Shown here piece by piece: positions 1-6,571 of a stretch of DNA of 11,395 bases (position 1 is the first letter of the stretch; each line of letters starts with the position of its first letter). Source of the DNA: an uncultured Bacteroidales bacterium (GTDB lineage: Bacteria > Bacteroidota > Bacteroidia > Bacteroidales > Paludibacteraceae); the NCBI GenBank assembly GCA_900556095.1, contig USNU01000022.1, positions 1 to 11,395 on the forward strand, given 5' to 3'. The position numbers were made by a program, and so were the translations under genes. The notes beneath the pieces were generated by a model. That model did not search any database, had not been told where the DNA came from, and worked only from the letters and a program-made list of their open reading frames with translations.

Positions 1-521
1 TTGTAGCCGTTGTTGAGGTCGGAGTACATAAAACGTAACGCTACCGCCATACTCACGTACTCGTGCAACTTGCGGTAATACGAAAGGTCAAGCGACCACT
101 CATTGGGGCGTACATCTTGCAGCACAGTACCATTGGCATCTGTGAGCGATACATTACCAAGCGAGAAATAGGTGAACGAAGCCGCAATACCACCGGCAAG
201 GTCTCCGAAATTATAGTAACCGGCAATATGCGCAAGATCGATGTCCGAAACAAGCTTGCGTAACCAAGGAGTATAGTTGGCTGTGATACCACCGGCACTC
301 TGCATATAGGAGTATTTAGCGGGGTTCCAGTGGAGCGAGTTGAGGTCGGCATCGGTGGCTACACCGATATCACCCATACCTGCGGAACGTGCATCGGGTG
401 CAATGCTCAACGAGGGCATTGCGGTAATAAGCGGGTTCATTGTTTCATCGACAGTCTTCGCTGCTTGTGTGCTGACAGCAAGAAAAGCAACGGCTGCGAG
501 GGATAAAAGAACTTTTTTCAT
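1..521 (-). CDS. porV: Type IX secretion outer-membrane protein PorV, N-terminal part (runs off the left edge)
   Basis: PorV (LptO/PG27 family) is an outer-membrane beta-barrel of the FadL-like type. It shuttles type IX secretion cargo from the translocon to the PorU sortase and is part of the attachment complex. My translation of the minus strand from the ATG at 521 gives 173 residues with no stop. It starts with a signal peptide (MKKVLLSLAAVAFLAVSTQA, residues 1-20). Next comes the family signature around residues 38-70, with SIAPDARSAGMGDIGVATDA followed by LHWNPAKYSY, then alternating beta-strand-like segments (ITANYTPWL, GYYNFGDLAGGIAASFTYFSLG, WSLDLSYYRKL). About half of a normal PorV of roughly 380-400 residues is present. 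It lies 142 nt downstream of porU on the same strand, and I see no TAnnTTTG box in the gap, so it is probably transcribed from the porU promoter. The partnership with PorU is established for the family; co-transcription is inferred. Confidence 0.93.
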   Translation of the reverse strand, partial: MKKVLLSLAAVAFLAVSTQAAKTVDETMNPLITAMPSLSIAPDARSAGMGDIGVATDADLNSLHWNPAKYSYMQSAGGITANYTPWLRKLVSDIDLAHIAGYYNFGDLAGGIAASFTYFSLGNVSLTDANGTVLQDVRPNEWSLDLSYYRKLHEYVSMAVALRFMYSDLNNGY

Positions 522-663
522 TGTTGTTTATTATTAAATGTAATTGTATACTTATTTGATTTTTTGATAAATACATCAAGAAATATGCTTCATAGGCTGT
601 GTCTATATAATGTAGGGTATATTTGTTGTTATCATTTTTTTTGTCAGTTGCGGCATGAAAACA

Positions 664-3600
664 CTATTGTACGACTACGATTTTTCCTGATTTGGACGAG
701 TAGCCGCTGTTTTCTGTTTTGATACGAATATTATACATATAGAGTCCGGGATAAAGCCCCATTTCCGACAGGTTGAGTTGTACTTGGTCGGGGTTCTTTT
801 GTGATTGTTGCCACATTAGGCGACCTGACATATCATACACATATATTTCTGTCTGTACCACCATATCAGGTTGGTCGTAATTGACCACCATATTAAGGAC
901 ACCGGAGGCCTGCACGGGGTTGGGGTAGGTAACCACAGAGTAGATATTCGGGTCAGCCCCTTTCTCTACGATGAAATTGAGCGCAACGGTAGTACTGTTG
1001 TTGAGCAAGTCCCATGCACGGAAAGTGAGACTATGTGCGCCTTCGGCAAGTTCCTGCATCAGGTAACTGACCTGTCCCTTTTGGTAACTACCGTCAGCAG
1101 AGGTAAAGAATGCGTTGAGTACATACGTATGCGAGGCACTGTTGTCCACCACCAACATCAGGTCGTGACCGATACCAGTGCCAACGGTGTTGATACCGTT
1201 CTCGTCCTCTATGTCGGCGAAGAAACGCGGTGTCTCATAAGTTGTGCCCCCATCTACGAAAGCGGGAGTGTTGAGATAAAGAGAAACCTTTGGCCCAACA
1301 GTATCTTTGGTGAAGATAGACCCCGTACCGCCGATAACGAAGTTTTCAAAGTGTCCGACACCCTCTACCTTCTCAGTAGGGTCATACGCGTAATAGACAA
1401 TACGACCTTTACCATAGTTGTAGCGAATGTCTTTCGGAGTCATAAACGTATAGGAGAAACGCCCGTTTTCAACGTCTGCCACGCCACTGAACAGTGTGTT
1501 CGGATAGTCATTGTAGGTAACGGTTTGTTTCTTGGCTTCATTTTTCTCATCGTTGTCGCGAGTGGTAACACGCTGCATCTTGTCATAGATGGTGATGTTT
1601 ACTTTCCCATTGAACCATTCTGCCGTTCGGGCATCCGAGTCCTCAATATGTCCCTCGACATGCTGTACATCCAGGGCATGGAGCGTATCTATTTGTGTGG
1701 TTGTGATAACCTGATAGTCTGTCGGGTATGCCAATCGTATAGCAGGGTCGCCCAAGAGAACGTACGACATCTTGTTTTCATCTGTACCTGTCATGTTCTT
1801 TGCCACAGCAAGGGCTTTGCCGATGGTCATCTCATAAGAATACGGGTCCTTATGCCCGAAAAGGGTGTCGCAGAAAAAGCGGTTGATATAGGTGTTTTGT
1901 GTGGCATAGACGGTACGACCTGCTGATATAACGCCAATAGCACCTCCGTTTGGATTGAGAACGGCCTCTTCTGCTGCACAACGTTTGCCCGAGTCGAAAT
2001 GTGCGAAACTACAAGTTGCCAACATCCAAAGTGCTTGGTTGGAGTTGGTCATACTCTGTATGCTCTTCAGGTTCATCATACCCTCATTGGTGATGGCATT
2101 GTATCCGCCATGCCCTGAATAGTTCATATATAGTGCACCATTCTTGAGCAAATTATCCAATTTGTTTTTTGCCAGCGGGTAACTCTCGCCCGAAGCATCC
2201 ACTTCTTGCGGATAAGCGTCGAGGTAAATTTTATTGACCACAAAGTTCGGGTTTTTCCGGCGTACACGCTCTGCACCTTCTTCCGCTACACGTGTATGGA
2301 GATTGTTATCGCCGTCATCGGCAAGGAAAATCAGTTGGTTCTTCCACTTCCCGAAACTGTTGTTCTCTATATAAGCGACTAACTTGTCCACCATCTGTTG
2401 CGTTTCGGCAACCGTGTTCACGGGCAGACGACCGACACCAATATCCATACGTCCTTGTGTGTCGCTTTCCCCCTCGTTGTTGTCGAGAAAGCCGAAATAG
2501 TCGTCGGAGGCGTATGCCTTGGTTTCTATAGTGGAGTTTTTGGCCTGGTAGGTTAGTAAGGTGTTTTGTCCGGATGTGGTAAGCAGTTTGCGATTGTCAA
2601 ACGTGCCATCGCCCATGAGCAACAGCCAACTGGGCTTTTTGCTGCTGCCTGTGCCGCGGTCGTAGAGCATCTTCATCAACCAGCGGTATGCCGTGGCATC
2701 GGGTGTGCCGCTGGAAAACTCGTTATATACCTGTTGGTCGGTGACCACAGCCCATGTAATACCTTGTTTGCGCTCGTGGGCTTGTGCGAGACGGGTTGCC
2801 TCACTCACAAATTCTGTCGGGCATATAATCACATAGTCAATATTCTTCAGTTGATGTAGGTTCTGGTTTCCGACAGAGCCTATCACAGTGGTGGTCAGCC
2901 AATTAGAGCCATTTGTGTTAACCGCCACATACTCCTGTACCGCTGTCTCGTTGCTGCCGACAAAGGAGAGTGTGTTGCCCGACAAAGTAGCAGGCACGCG
3001 CGTGATGTTGGCACGGTCGGTGATGTTCCAAACCTGTGTTTGTGGAGTGGCATTGGTCAGCGAATAGACAACAGGAGTGGACGAACCATAGTTGGCAGGT
3101 GTACGGAAAGGCATATAACTGCCCACCATAGCCAAACGACACGTAGCGGATAACTCGATATAATTCAGATAGCCGGACGCACCTGCTGCAGGGTTAGAGA
3201 AACTCAAGACGACGTTATGAGTATTTCCTATGGCGGTATAATCGCGGTTGAATGTAACTAACGTCCCTTTGGTGTAAAAATCGCTCACGGGGATAGAGTC
3301 CAATCGCAGCGTGTTTCCGGTTCCGTTGAGACTCAATGTAAAACGGGAAGGACTGGAGGAAGCCGCTGCTACCTCACTGCGAATGCGTACGGGGGCGGAA
3401 ATGACCACGTTCGTTGTGGTAATCGGGAAAGTGCGATGGGGAGCAGTGGAAGTGAATTGTTCGCCATAGAACTCGCGCCCTCCGCCGTCCACGCCGCTTT
3501 CGCGGTCAAGCAGGTTAATCAGGTCCTGCTCGTGTATTTGGTAGTTGATATAGGTATCAACTTTTGTACCATTGGTGCCATCAATGGCTGCTGCAACAGG

Positions 3601-4047
3601 TATACTGTTTTGCATACCCCCATTGTCCGTAATGAAATAGTAACCATAATCCGAATACGGGTTGCGGGTGTGGATGAATTGTGTGCCATTGTATTCCCAT
3701 GAAGTGGTACCCTGCGCATAGAATAAGATATAGTCGCCTGCGCCAAAGACGCCGTCTGCTCCTTTCTCCATATAGAAACCGACAGCAGGCAGGTCGTCAA
3801 TTTTGGCTTTGTTGAAATTCTGCGTCAGCATAGCACCACCATAACCATAGATGCGCACGTTGGCAGGATTGCTCAATCCGGCGGCTTGCAGTTCCTCATA
3901 AGTCATACGATAGACACCGCTTTCGTTTATTCGGATTTTTACCCATGAGCCGCTGCTCAATACGGACGATTCCGTATAAGTATGCGTGATGGCAAGAGCG
4001 TAAAAGGCGGTGGTTAACAGACCAAATATAAATAAGAGTTTTTTCAT
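664..4047 (-). CDS. porU: Type IX secretion system sortase PorU (C25 gingipain-like cysteine peptidase)
   Basis: PorU is the cell-surface sortase of the type IX system. It removes the C-terminal signal of secreted cargo and attaches the protein to A-LPS in the outer membrane, working with PorV. The 1127-residue product is close to the roughly 1150 usual for the family. A signal peptide is at 1-19 (MKKLLFIFGLLTTAFYALA). The C25 caspase-like domain covers about 400-770. It shows IDYVIICPTEF (403-413), LLLMGDGTFDNR (475-486), the catalytic His in NYSGHGG (H646) and the catalytic Cys in LATCSFAHFD (C679). C679 agrees with the active-site Cys near 690 recalled for P. gingivalis PorU. After beta-rich modules, a C-terminal signal-like domain with YPNPV (1041-1045), VYDMSGR and GLYMYNI ends at GKIVVVQ; PorU keeps such a domain uncleaved. 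The ATG overlaps the TGA of the upstream FAH-like gene in ATGA, which fixes this start and suggests coupled translation. Confidence 0.96.
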   Translation of the reverse strand: MKKLLFIFGLLTTAFYALAITHTYTESSVLSSGSWVKIRINESGVYRMTYEELQAAGLSNPANVRIYGYGGAMLTQNFNKAKIDDLPAVGFYMEKGADGVFGAGDYILFYAQGTTSWEYNGTQFIHTRNPYSDYGYYFITDNGGMQNSIPVAAAIDGTNGTKVDTYINYQIHEQDLINLLDRESGVDGGGREFYGEQFTSTAPHRTFPITTTNVVISAPVRIRSEVAAASSSPSRFTLSLNGTGNTLRLDSIPVSDFYTKGTLVTFNRDYTAIGNTHNVVLSFSNPAAGASGYLNYIELSATCRLAMVGSYMPFRTPANYGSSTPVVYSLTNATPQTQVWNITDRANITRVPATLSGNTLSFVGSNETAVQEYVAVNTNGSNWLTTTVIGSVGNQNLHQLKNIDYVIICPTEFVSEATRLAQAHERKQGITWAVVTDQQVYNEFSSGTPDATAYRWLMKMLYDRGTGSSKKPSWLLLMGDGTFDNRKLLTTSGQNTLLTYQAKNSTIETKAYASDDYFGFLDNNEGESDTQGRMDIGVGRLPVNTVAETQQMVDKLVAYIENNSFGKWKNQLIFLADDGDNNLHTRVAEEGAERVRRKNPNFVVNKIYLDAYPQEVDASGESYPLAKNKLDNLLKNGALYMNYSGHGGYNAITNEGMMNLKSIQSMTNSNQALWMLATCSFAHFDSGKRCAAEEAVLNPNGGAIGVISAGRTVYATQNTYINRFFCDTLFGHKDPYSYEMTIGKALAVAKNMTGTDENKMSYVLLGDPAIRLAYPTDYQVITTTQIDTLHALDVQHVEGHIEDSDARTAEWFNGKVNITIYDKMQRVTTRDNDEKNEAKKQTVTYNDYPNTLFSGVADVENGRFSYTFMTPKDIRYNYGKGRIVYYAYDPTEKVEGVGHFENFVIGGTGSIFTKDTVGPKVSLYLNTPAFVDGGTTYETPRFFADIEDENGINTVGTGIGHDLMLVVDNSASHTYVLNAFFTSADGSYQKGQVSYLMQELAEGAHSLTFRAWDLLNNSTTVALNFIVEKGADPNIYSVVTYPNPVQASGVLNMVVNYDQPDMVVQTEIYVYDMSGRLMWQQSQKNPDQVQLNLSEMGLYPGLYMYNIRIKTENSGYSSKSGKIVVVQ

Positions 4048-4610
4048 TTGATTTTGCAGTAGAGTTTTTCTTCTTGGTTTGCCGTTGCACGCAGTATTTC
4101 GTTGGTGCAGATAGTGCGTGCGTCAATTTTCTTATGTATGTAAATCAAGTCGCCCTGGCGAATGGTCATTATCTTGCTGACCCGATGTATGGCCTCTTCC
4201 GGGCTGATAACCAATTCGTCAGAATGAAAAGGAGTCTCCGTTTCATCGGAATGTGCAAGACTCCATGTATGTACCATATCGGTTGTATTGGTGTCGAACT
4301 CGCCTACTGCCAATGAATAATCGAAAGCCGTTGCACGCAACCAACTACATCCTTTGTCGCGGGCTTCTGTCAATACATCATGTGCCACAAAGTCTGCTCC
4401 CGGTGCAATGGCGTCATAGTAACGATTACTGAATCGTGCGGCTATATTTTTGCCTAGTCGACAGACACGCAAAACAATACAAGGTGTAAACCGCAAGTCG
4501 TGCGTCCAATCGGGAATAAACATCGGTTTACGATTGTTGAGCAACGAAGAATCGCCTTTCAGCACCATCTCCGTTTGTCCGTTTATATATGCAAAACCAA
4601 CGATTTTCAC
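4044..4610 (-). CDS. Short fumarylacetoacetate-hydrolase-like protein, probably catalytically dead
   Basis: The 188-residue protein resembles the small FAH-family proteins of Bacteroidales. The block RVCRLGKNIAARFSNRYYDA (48-67) and the stretch FVAHDVLTEARDKGCSW...AFDYSLAVGEF (74-105) match the family core, normally D-x-T-x-RD...W...K-x-FD-x-S-x-x-G. FAH enzymes bind Mg or Ca through an E-x-E pair just before the RxxRLGKN block, plus a later Asp, and use a conserved Lys before FD. Here the E-x-E position reads TPC (42-44) and the Lys position reads Thr (ATAFD, 93-97). The usual C-terminal TGTPxGVG loop is also gone, and the protein is somewhat shorter than the roughly 200 residues expected. 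The start is GTG with AGGAGG four bases upstream, the only strong Shine-Dalgarno sequence noticed in this window. Its stop overlaps the porU start. The family call is good; the loss of activity is inferred, and no substrate can be named. It could have become a structural or regulatory protein. Confidence 0.82.
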   Translation of the reverse strand: MKIVGFAYINGQTEMVLKGDSSLLNNRKPMFIPDWTHDLRFTPCIVLRVCRLGKNIAARFSNRYYDAIAPGADFVAHDVLTEARDKGCSWLRATAFDYSLAVGEFDTNTTDMVHTWSLAHSDETETPFHSDELVISPEEAIHRVSKIMTIRQGDLIYIHKKIDARTICTNEILRATANQEEKLYCKIK

Positions 4611-4638
4611 GTGTCCTCCTAATGAACCAATTTGCCGA

Positions 4639-4670
4639 CAAAATTACGATTTTTTTTTTAGATATACAAA
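4639..4670 (-). promoter_or_regulatory. Bacteroidetes-type promoter for the FAH-like/porU genes
   Basis: Read on the minus strand, a -33 box TTTG (4670-4667) is followed after 20 nt by a -7 box TAATTTTG (4646-4639). This fits the Bacteroidetes primary sigma factor pattern TTTG-N19-21-TAnnTTTG exactly. Transcription would start near 4632, giving a leader of about 20 nt that carries AGGAGG (4620-4615) before the GTG start at 4610. The match is seen in the sequence; promoter activity is inferred. Confidence 0.72.
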
Positions 4671-4768
4671 TAGGTGCGAACATTTGTGCCTTTTTTCGTA
4701 AAGAATGTCACTTATTTTGGAATACAAGTTGCAGATGGCGAGTTTTTGTTTTATGCATTTTCGAGGAT

Positions 4769-4788
4769 ATTGACACCTTGGTGCCAAT
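4769..4788. promoter_or_regulatory. Imperfect 20-bp palindrome, possible operator
   Basis: ATTGACACCTTGGTGCCAAT has two 9-bp arms (ATTGACACC and GGTGCCAAT) that pair at 8 of 9 positions around a 2-bp centre. Its compact form is typical of a site for a dimeric helix-turn-helix repressor. It lies about 200 bp upstream of the uxaC -7 box and about 120 bp behind the minus-strand promoter, so which gene it might control is open. Confidence 0.4.
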
Positions 4789-4800
4789 TGCTATGCGAAC

Positions 4801-4872
4801 GCCGATATACGGGGCGGCTGCCGAGACGCTTTCGTATACCTGATATCGGCTGTAGTGCTGATTCTGTCAGCA
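4801..4872. repeat. GC-rich foldable block with two inverted repeats
   Basis: GCCGATAT (4801-4808) is perfectly complementary to ATATCGGC (4843-4850). Inside it, TATACG (4806-4811) can alternatively pair with CGTATA (4833-4838), so two competing folds exist. Six bases further on, TGCTGA (4856-4861) and TCAGCA (4867-4872) form a 6-bp hairpin around TTCTG. There is no T-run after it on the plus strand, so it is not a standard terminator. It could be a small structured RNA, a protein-binding region or a decayed remnant. No promoter reading into it was found with confidence. Confidence 0.4.
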
Positions 4873-4930
4873 GAAAATAGTATGGAATAACCGGAATGTC
4901 AAAATTGTACAAAACAGAGGAAAAAGCCAA

Positions 4931-4961
4931 TTGTGTAATAATTATGTCAATTTTTACACAA
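4931..4961. promoter_or_regulatory. Inverted repeat over the -33 region of the uxaC promoter
   Basis: TTGTGTAA (4931-4938) and TTACACAA (4954-4961) are perfect inverted copies separated by 15 bp. Their centres are 23 bp apart, about two helical turns, so a dimer could bind both on one face of the DNA. The repeat occupies the place where a TTTG -33 box would be expected for the -7 box at 4981-4988, and no clear -33 box is present. A transcription activator compensating for the missing -33 box is a reasonable inference. Confidence 0.45.
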
Positions 4962-4980
4962 ATTCTTCGTTTTTCCGTTG

Positions 4981-4988
4981 TACCTTTG
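4981..4988 (+). promoter_or_regulatory. Bacteroidetes-type -7 box of the uxaC promoter
   Basis: TACCTTTG matches TAnnTTTG exactly and lies in the context GTACCTTTGCA, common in Bacteroidales promoters. The expected start point is near 4995, leaving a leader of about 105 nt before the uxaC ATG at 5101. No TTTG -33 box is found 19-22 bp upstream, which suggests a regulated promoter. Confidence 0.65.
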
Positions 4989-5008
4989 CAGTCGTAAAAA
5001 ACTGCAAA
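4985..5008. promoter_or_regulatory. Perfect dyad overlapping the -7 box and start point, candidate operator
   Basis: TTTGCAGT (4985-4992) and ACTGCAAA (5001-5008) are perfect inverted copies around an 8-bp A-rich centre. The left arm shares its TTTG with the -7 box and the right arm lies just beyond the predicted start point. Because the left arm would not be transcribed, the symmetry should act on DNA rather than as an RNA hairpin. A repressor bound here would block polymerase directly. The expected inducer would be a hexuronate or a pathway intermediate, but no regulator gene is in the window. Confidence 0.58.
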
Positions 5009-5100
5009 CCGGAGTTGGCAAAATTGCACCATAATAGCTAACCTAAAGCAGTTTTGAATGTGTAATATGGATATTACTGAACTCAAATAAACGCAACACA

Positions 5101-6516
5101 ATGAAAACCTTTTTGGACAAAGATTTCCTTTTGCAGACCGAAACTGCGCAGGAACTCTATCATGAGCATGCGGCCAAGATGCCGATTATTGACTATCATT
5201 GCCACCTGATTCCACAGATGGTAGCCGAGAATAAACGCTTCGAGTCGATTGCACAAATCTGGCTTATGGGCGACCACTACAAATGGCGCGCTATGCGTTC
5301 CAATGGTATTGACGAACGCTATTGCACAGGAAAAGACACCACCGACTGGGAGAAGTTTGAGAAGTGGGCAGAGACGGTGCCTTACACATTCCGCAACCCG
5401 CTTTACCACTGGACACACCTCGAACTGAAGACTGCCTTCGGTATCGACAAACGCCTCAATCCGGAGACTGCACGCGAGATTTACGACGAGTGCAACCGTC
5501 AGATTGAGAACGACCCCAAGTTCTGTCCGCGCGGTATGATGGAGCATTACAATGTAGAGATTGTCTGCACTACCGATGACCCTGCCGATAGTTTGGAGTG
5601 GCACCAAATGGTGGCTGCCGATTCTGCTTGCAAGACGCGTATGCTCCCTGCATGGCGTCCCGATGCGGCAATGAATATCGATGCGGCGACGTGGAAAGCC
5701 TATATCGAAAAACTTGCACAGGTAAGCGGTGTGGAGATTCGCACTTTTGCAGACTTGACCGCCGCGCTCCAAAAACGCCACGATTTCTTCCAATCTATGG
5801 GCTGCCGCTTATCCGACCATGGTATCGAAGAGTTCTACGACGAACCATACACCGAATCGGAAGTAAGTGCGATTATGGACAAGGCACTATCCGGTAAGTC
5901 GCTATCTACCAACGAGATACGTCAGTATAAACACGCTTTCCTGCATACGCAGGCAGAGATGGACTATGCTGCCGGCTGGACGCAACAATACCATTATGGT
6001 GCTATCCGAAACAACAACACCAAGATGTTCAACCTCCTCGGTGCAGACACCGGATTTGACTCTATCGGCGAGTTCACCACCGCCAAAGCGATGGCACATT
6101 TCCTTGATGAAATGAATATGGAGGGCAAACTTGCAAAGACCATTCTCTATAACCTCAACCCGTGTGCTAACGAGGTGATTGCCACTATGTTAGGCAATTT
6201 CCAGGATGGATCTGTGGCCGGCAAGATTCAGTTCGGTTCGGGTTGGTGGTTCCTCGACCAGAAAGATGGTATGGAGAAACAGATGATGGCACTTTCCAAC
6301 CTCGGTCTCTTGAGCCGTTTCGTGGGAATGCTCACCGATAGTCGTTCATTCCTTTCCTATCCGCGCCACGAGTATTTCCGTCGCACGCTGTGCAACATCC
6401 TTGGCAACGACATCGAGAATGGTCTTATTCCATACACTGACTACGAAAAAGCCCGCGTACAACAGATGGTAGAAGACATCTGCTACAACAACGCAAAACA
6501 GTATTTTAATTTCTAA
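5101..6516 (+). CDS. uxaC: Uronate (glucuronate/galacturonate) isomerase UxaC
   Basis: UxaC (EC 5.3.1.12) converts D-glucuronate to D-fructuronate and D-galacturonate to D-tagaturonate in the cytoplasm, the first step of bacterial hexuronate breakdown. The 471-residue product has the normal length of this amidohydrolase-fold family. It shows the metal-site motif IDYHCHL (30-36), the conserved GDHYKWRAMRSNGI (57-70), CTTDDPADSLEWH (156-168), GWTQQYHYGAIRNNN (292-306), GSGWWFLD (379-386) and TDSRSFLSYPRHEYFRR (412-428). The start at 5101 places MKTFLDKDFLL at the N-terminus as expected. No Shine-Dalgarno sequence precedes it, which is usual in this phylum. It is the first gene of the plus-strand cluster, behind a dyad-bearing promoter. 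Codon use is biased towards C-ending codons such as TTC and ACC, suggesting good expression, in contrast to the next gene. Confidence 0.97.
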   Translation: MKTFLDKDFLLQTETAQELYHEHAAKMPIIDYHCHLIPQMVAENKRFESIAQIWLMGDHYKWRAMRSNGIDERYCTGKDTTDWEKFEKWAETVPYTFRNPLYHWTHLELKTAFGIDKRLNPETAREIYDECNRQIENDPKFCPRGMMEHYNVEIVCTTDDPADSLEWHQMVAADSACKTRMLPAWRPDAAMNIDAATWKAYIEKLAQVSGVEIRTFADLTAALQKRHDFFQSMGCRLSDHGIEEFYDEPYTESEVSAIMDKALSGKSLSTNEIRQYKHAFLHTQAEMDYAAGWTQQYHYGAIRNNNTKMFNLLGADTGFDSIGEFTTAKAMAHFLDEMNMEGKLAKTILYNLNPCANEVIATMLGNFQDGSVAGKIQFGSGWWFLDQKDGMEKQMMALSNLGLLSRFVGMLTDSRSFLSYPRHEYFRRTLCNILGNDIENGLIPYTDYEKARVQQMVEDICYNNAKQYFNF

Positions 6517-6524
6517 ATATAAGG

Positions 6525-6558
6525 GGAAAGGGCAATGCCTTGTGTGTTGCCCCTTTCC
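6525..6558 (+). terminator. Hairpin after uxaC, weak terminator or attenuator
   Basis: GGAAAGGGCAA (6525-6535) pairs with TTGCCCCTTTCC (6547-6558), leaving one extra C bulged, around an 11-nt loop. A short T-run (TTTT, 6565-6568) comes seven bases later, further away than in a strong intrinsic terminator. The hairpin sits 8 nt after the uxaC stop and 13 nt before the next ATG. Partial termination or protection of the uxaC message would lower expression of the downstream genes. Confidence 0.55.
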
Positions 6559-6571
6559 TGCTGCTTTTGTA

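Larger units (their letters stand above)
4611..5100. other. 490-nt divergent intergenic region rich in inverted repeats
   Basis: This gap separates the minus-strand FAH-like/porU genes from the plus-strand uxaC cluster and has no convincing coding sequence. It contains a promoter on each strand, an imperfect 20-bp palindrome (4769-4788), a GC-rich foldable block (4801-4872), a small palindrome TTGTACAA (4905-4912) and two perfect 8-bp dyads (4931-4961 and 4985-5008). Base composition is uneven: by my count 4791-4850 is about 58% GC while 4881-4970 is about 29%. Short open frames crossing it look like chance frames because they have no family-like motifs. Confidence 0.8.

Noticed and set aside
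522..663. Possible separate promoter or terminator between porU and porV
   Set aside because: No TAnnTTTG box on the minus strand and no strong stem-loop were found in this AT-rich spacer.
871..1926. Open frame of 351 codons on the plus strand opposite porU
   Set aside because: It is wholly antisense to the well-supported porU frame, has no recognisable motif, signal or promoter, and its composition is that of a reversed coding strand.
5018..5027. GCAAAATTGC, a short inverted repeat in the uxaC leader
   Set aside because: Only 4-bp arms; expected by chance in AT-rich sequence.
4751..5101. Open frame of 116 codons on the minus strand in the divergent gap
   Set aside because: It crosses both promoter dyads and the foldable block, has no motif and no start signal, and would read through the uxaC promoter.
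5083..5793. Open frame of 236 codons on the minus strand opposite uxaC
   Set aside because: Antisense to strongly conserved uxaC motifs and Cys/Arg/His-rich in a way typical of reversed coding sequence.
6542..6571. In-frame GTG extension of the TonB-domain gene by ten residues
   Set aside because: The GTG lies inside the hairpin after uxaC and the extension would place residues ahead of a clear signal peptide that starts at the ATG at 6572.
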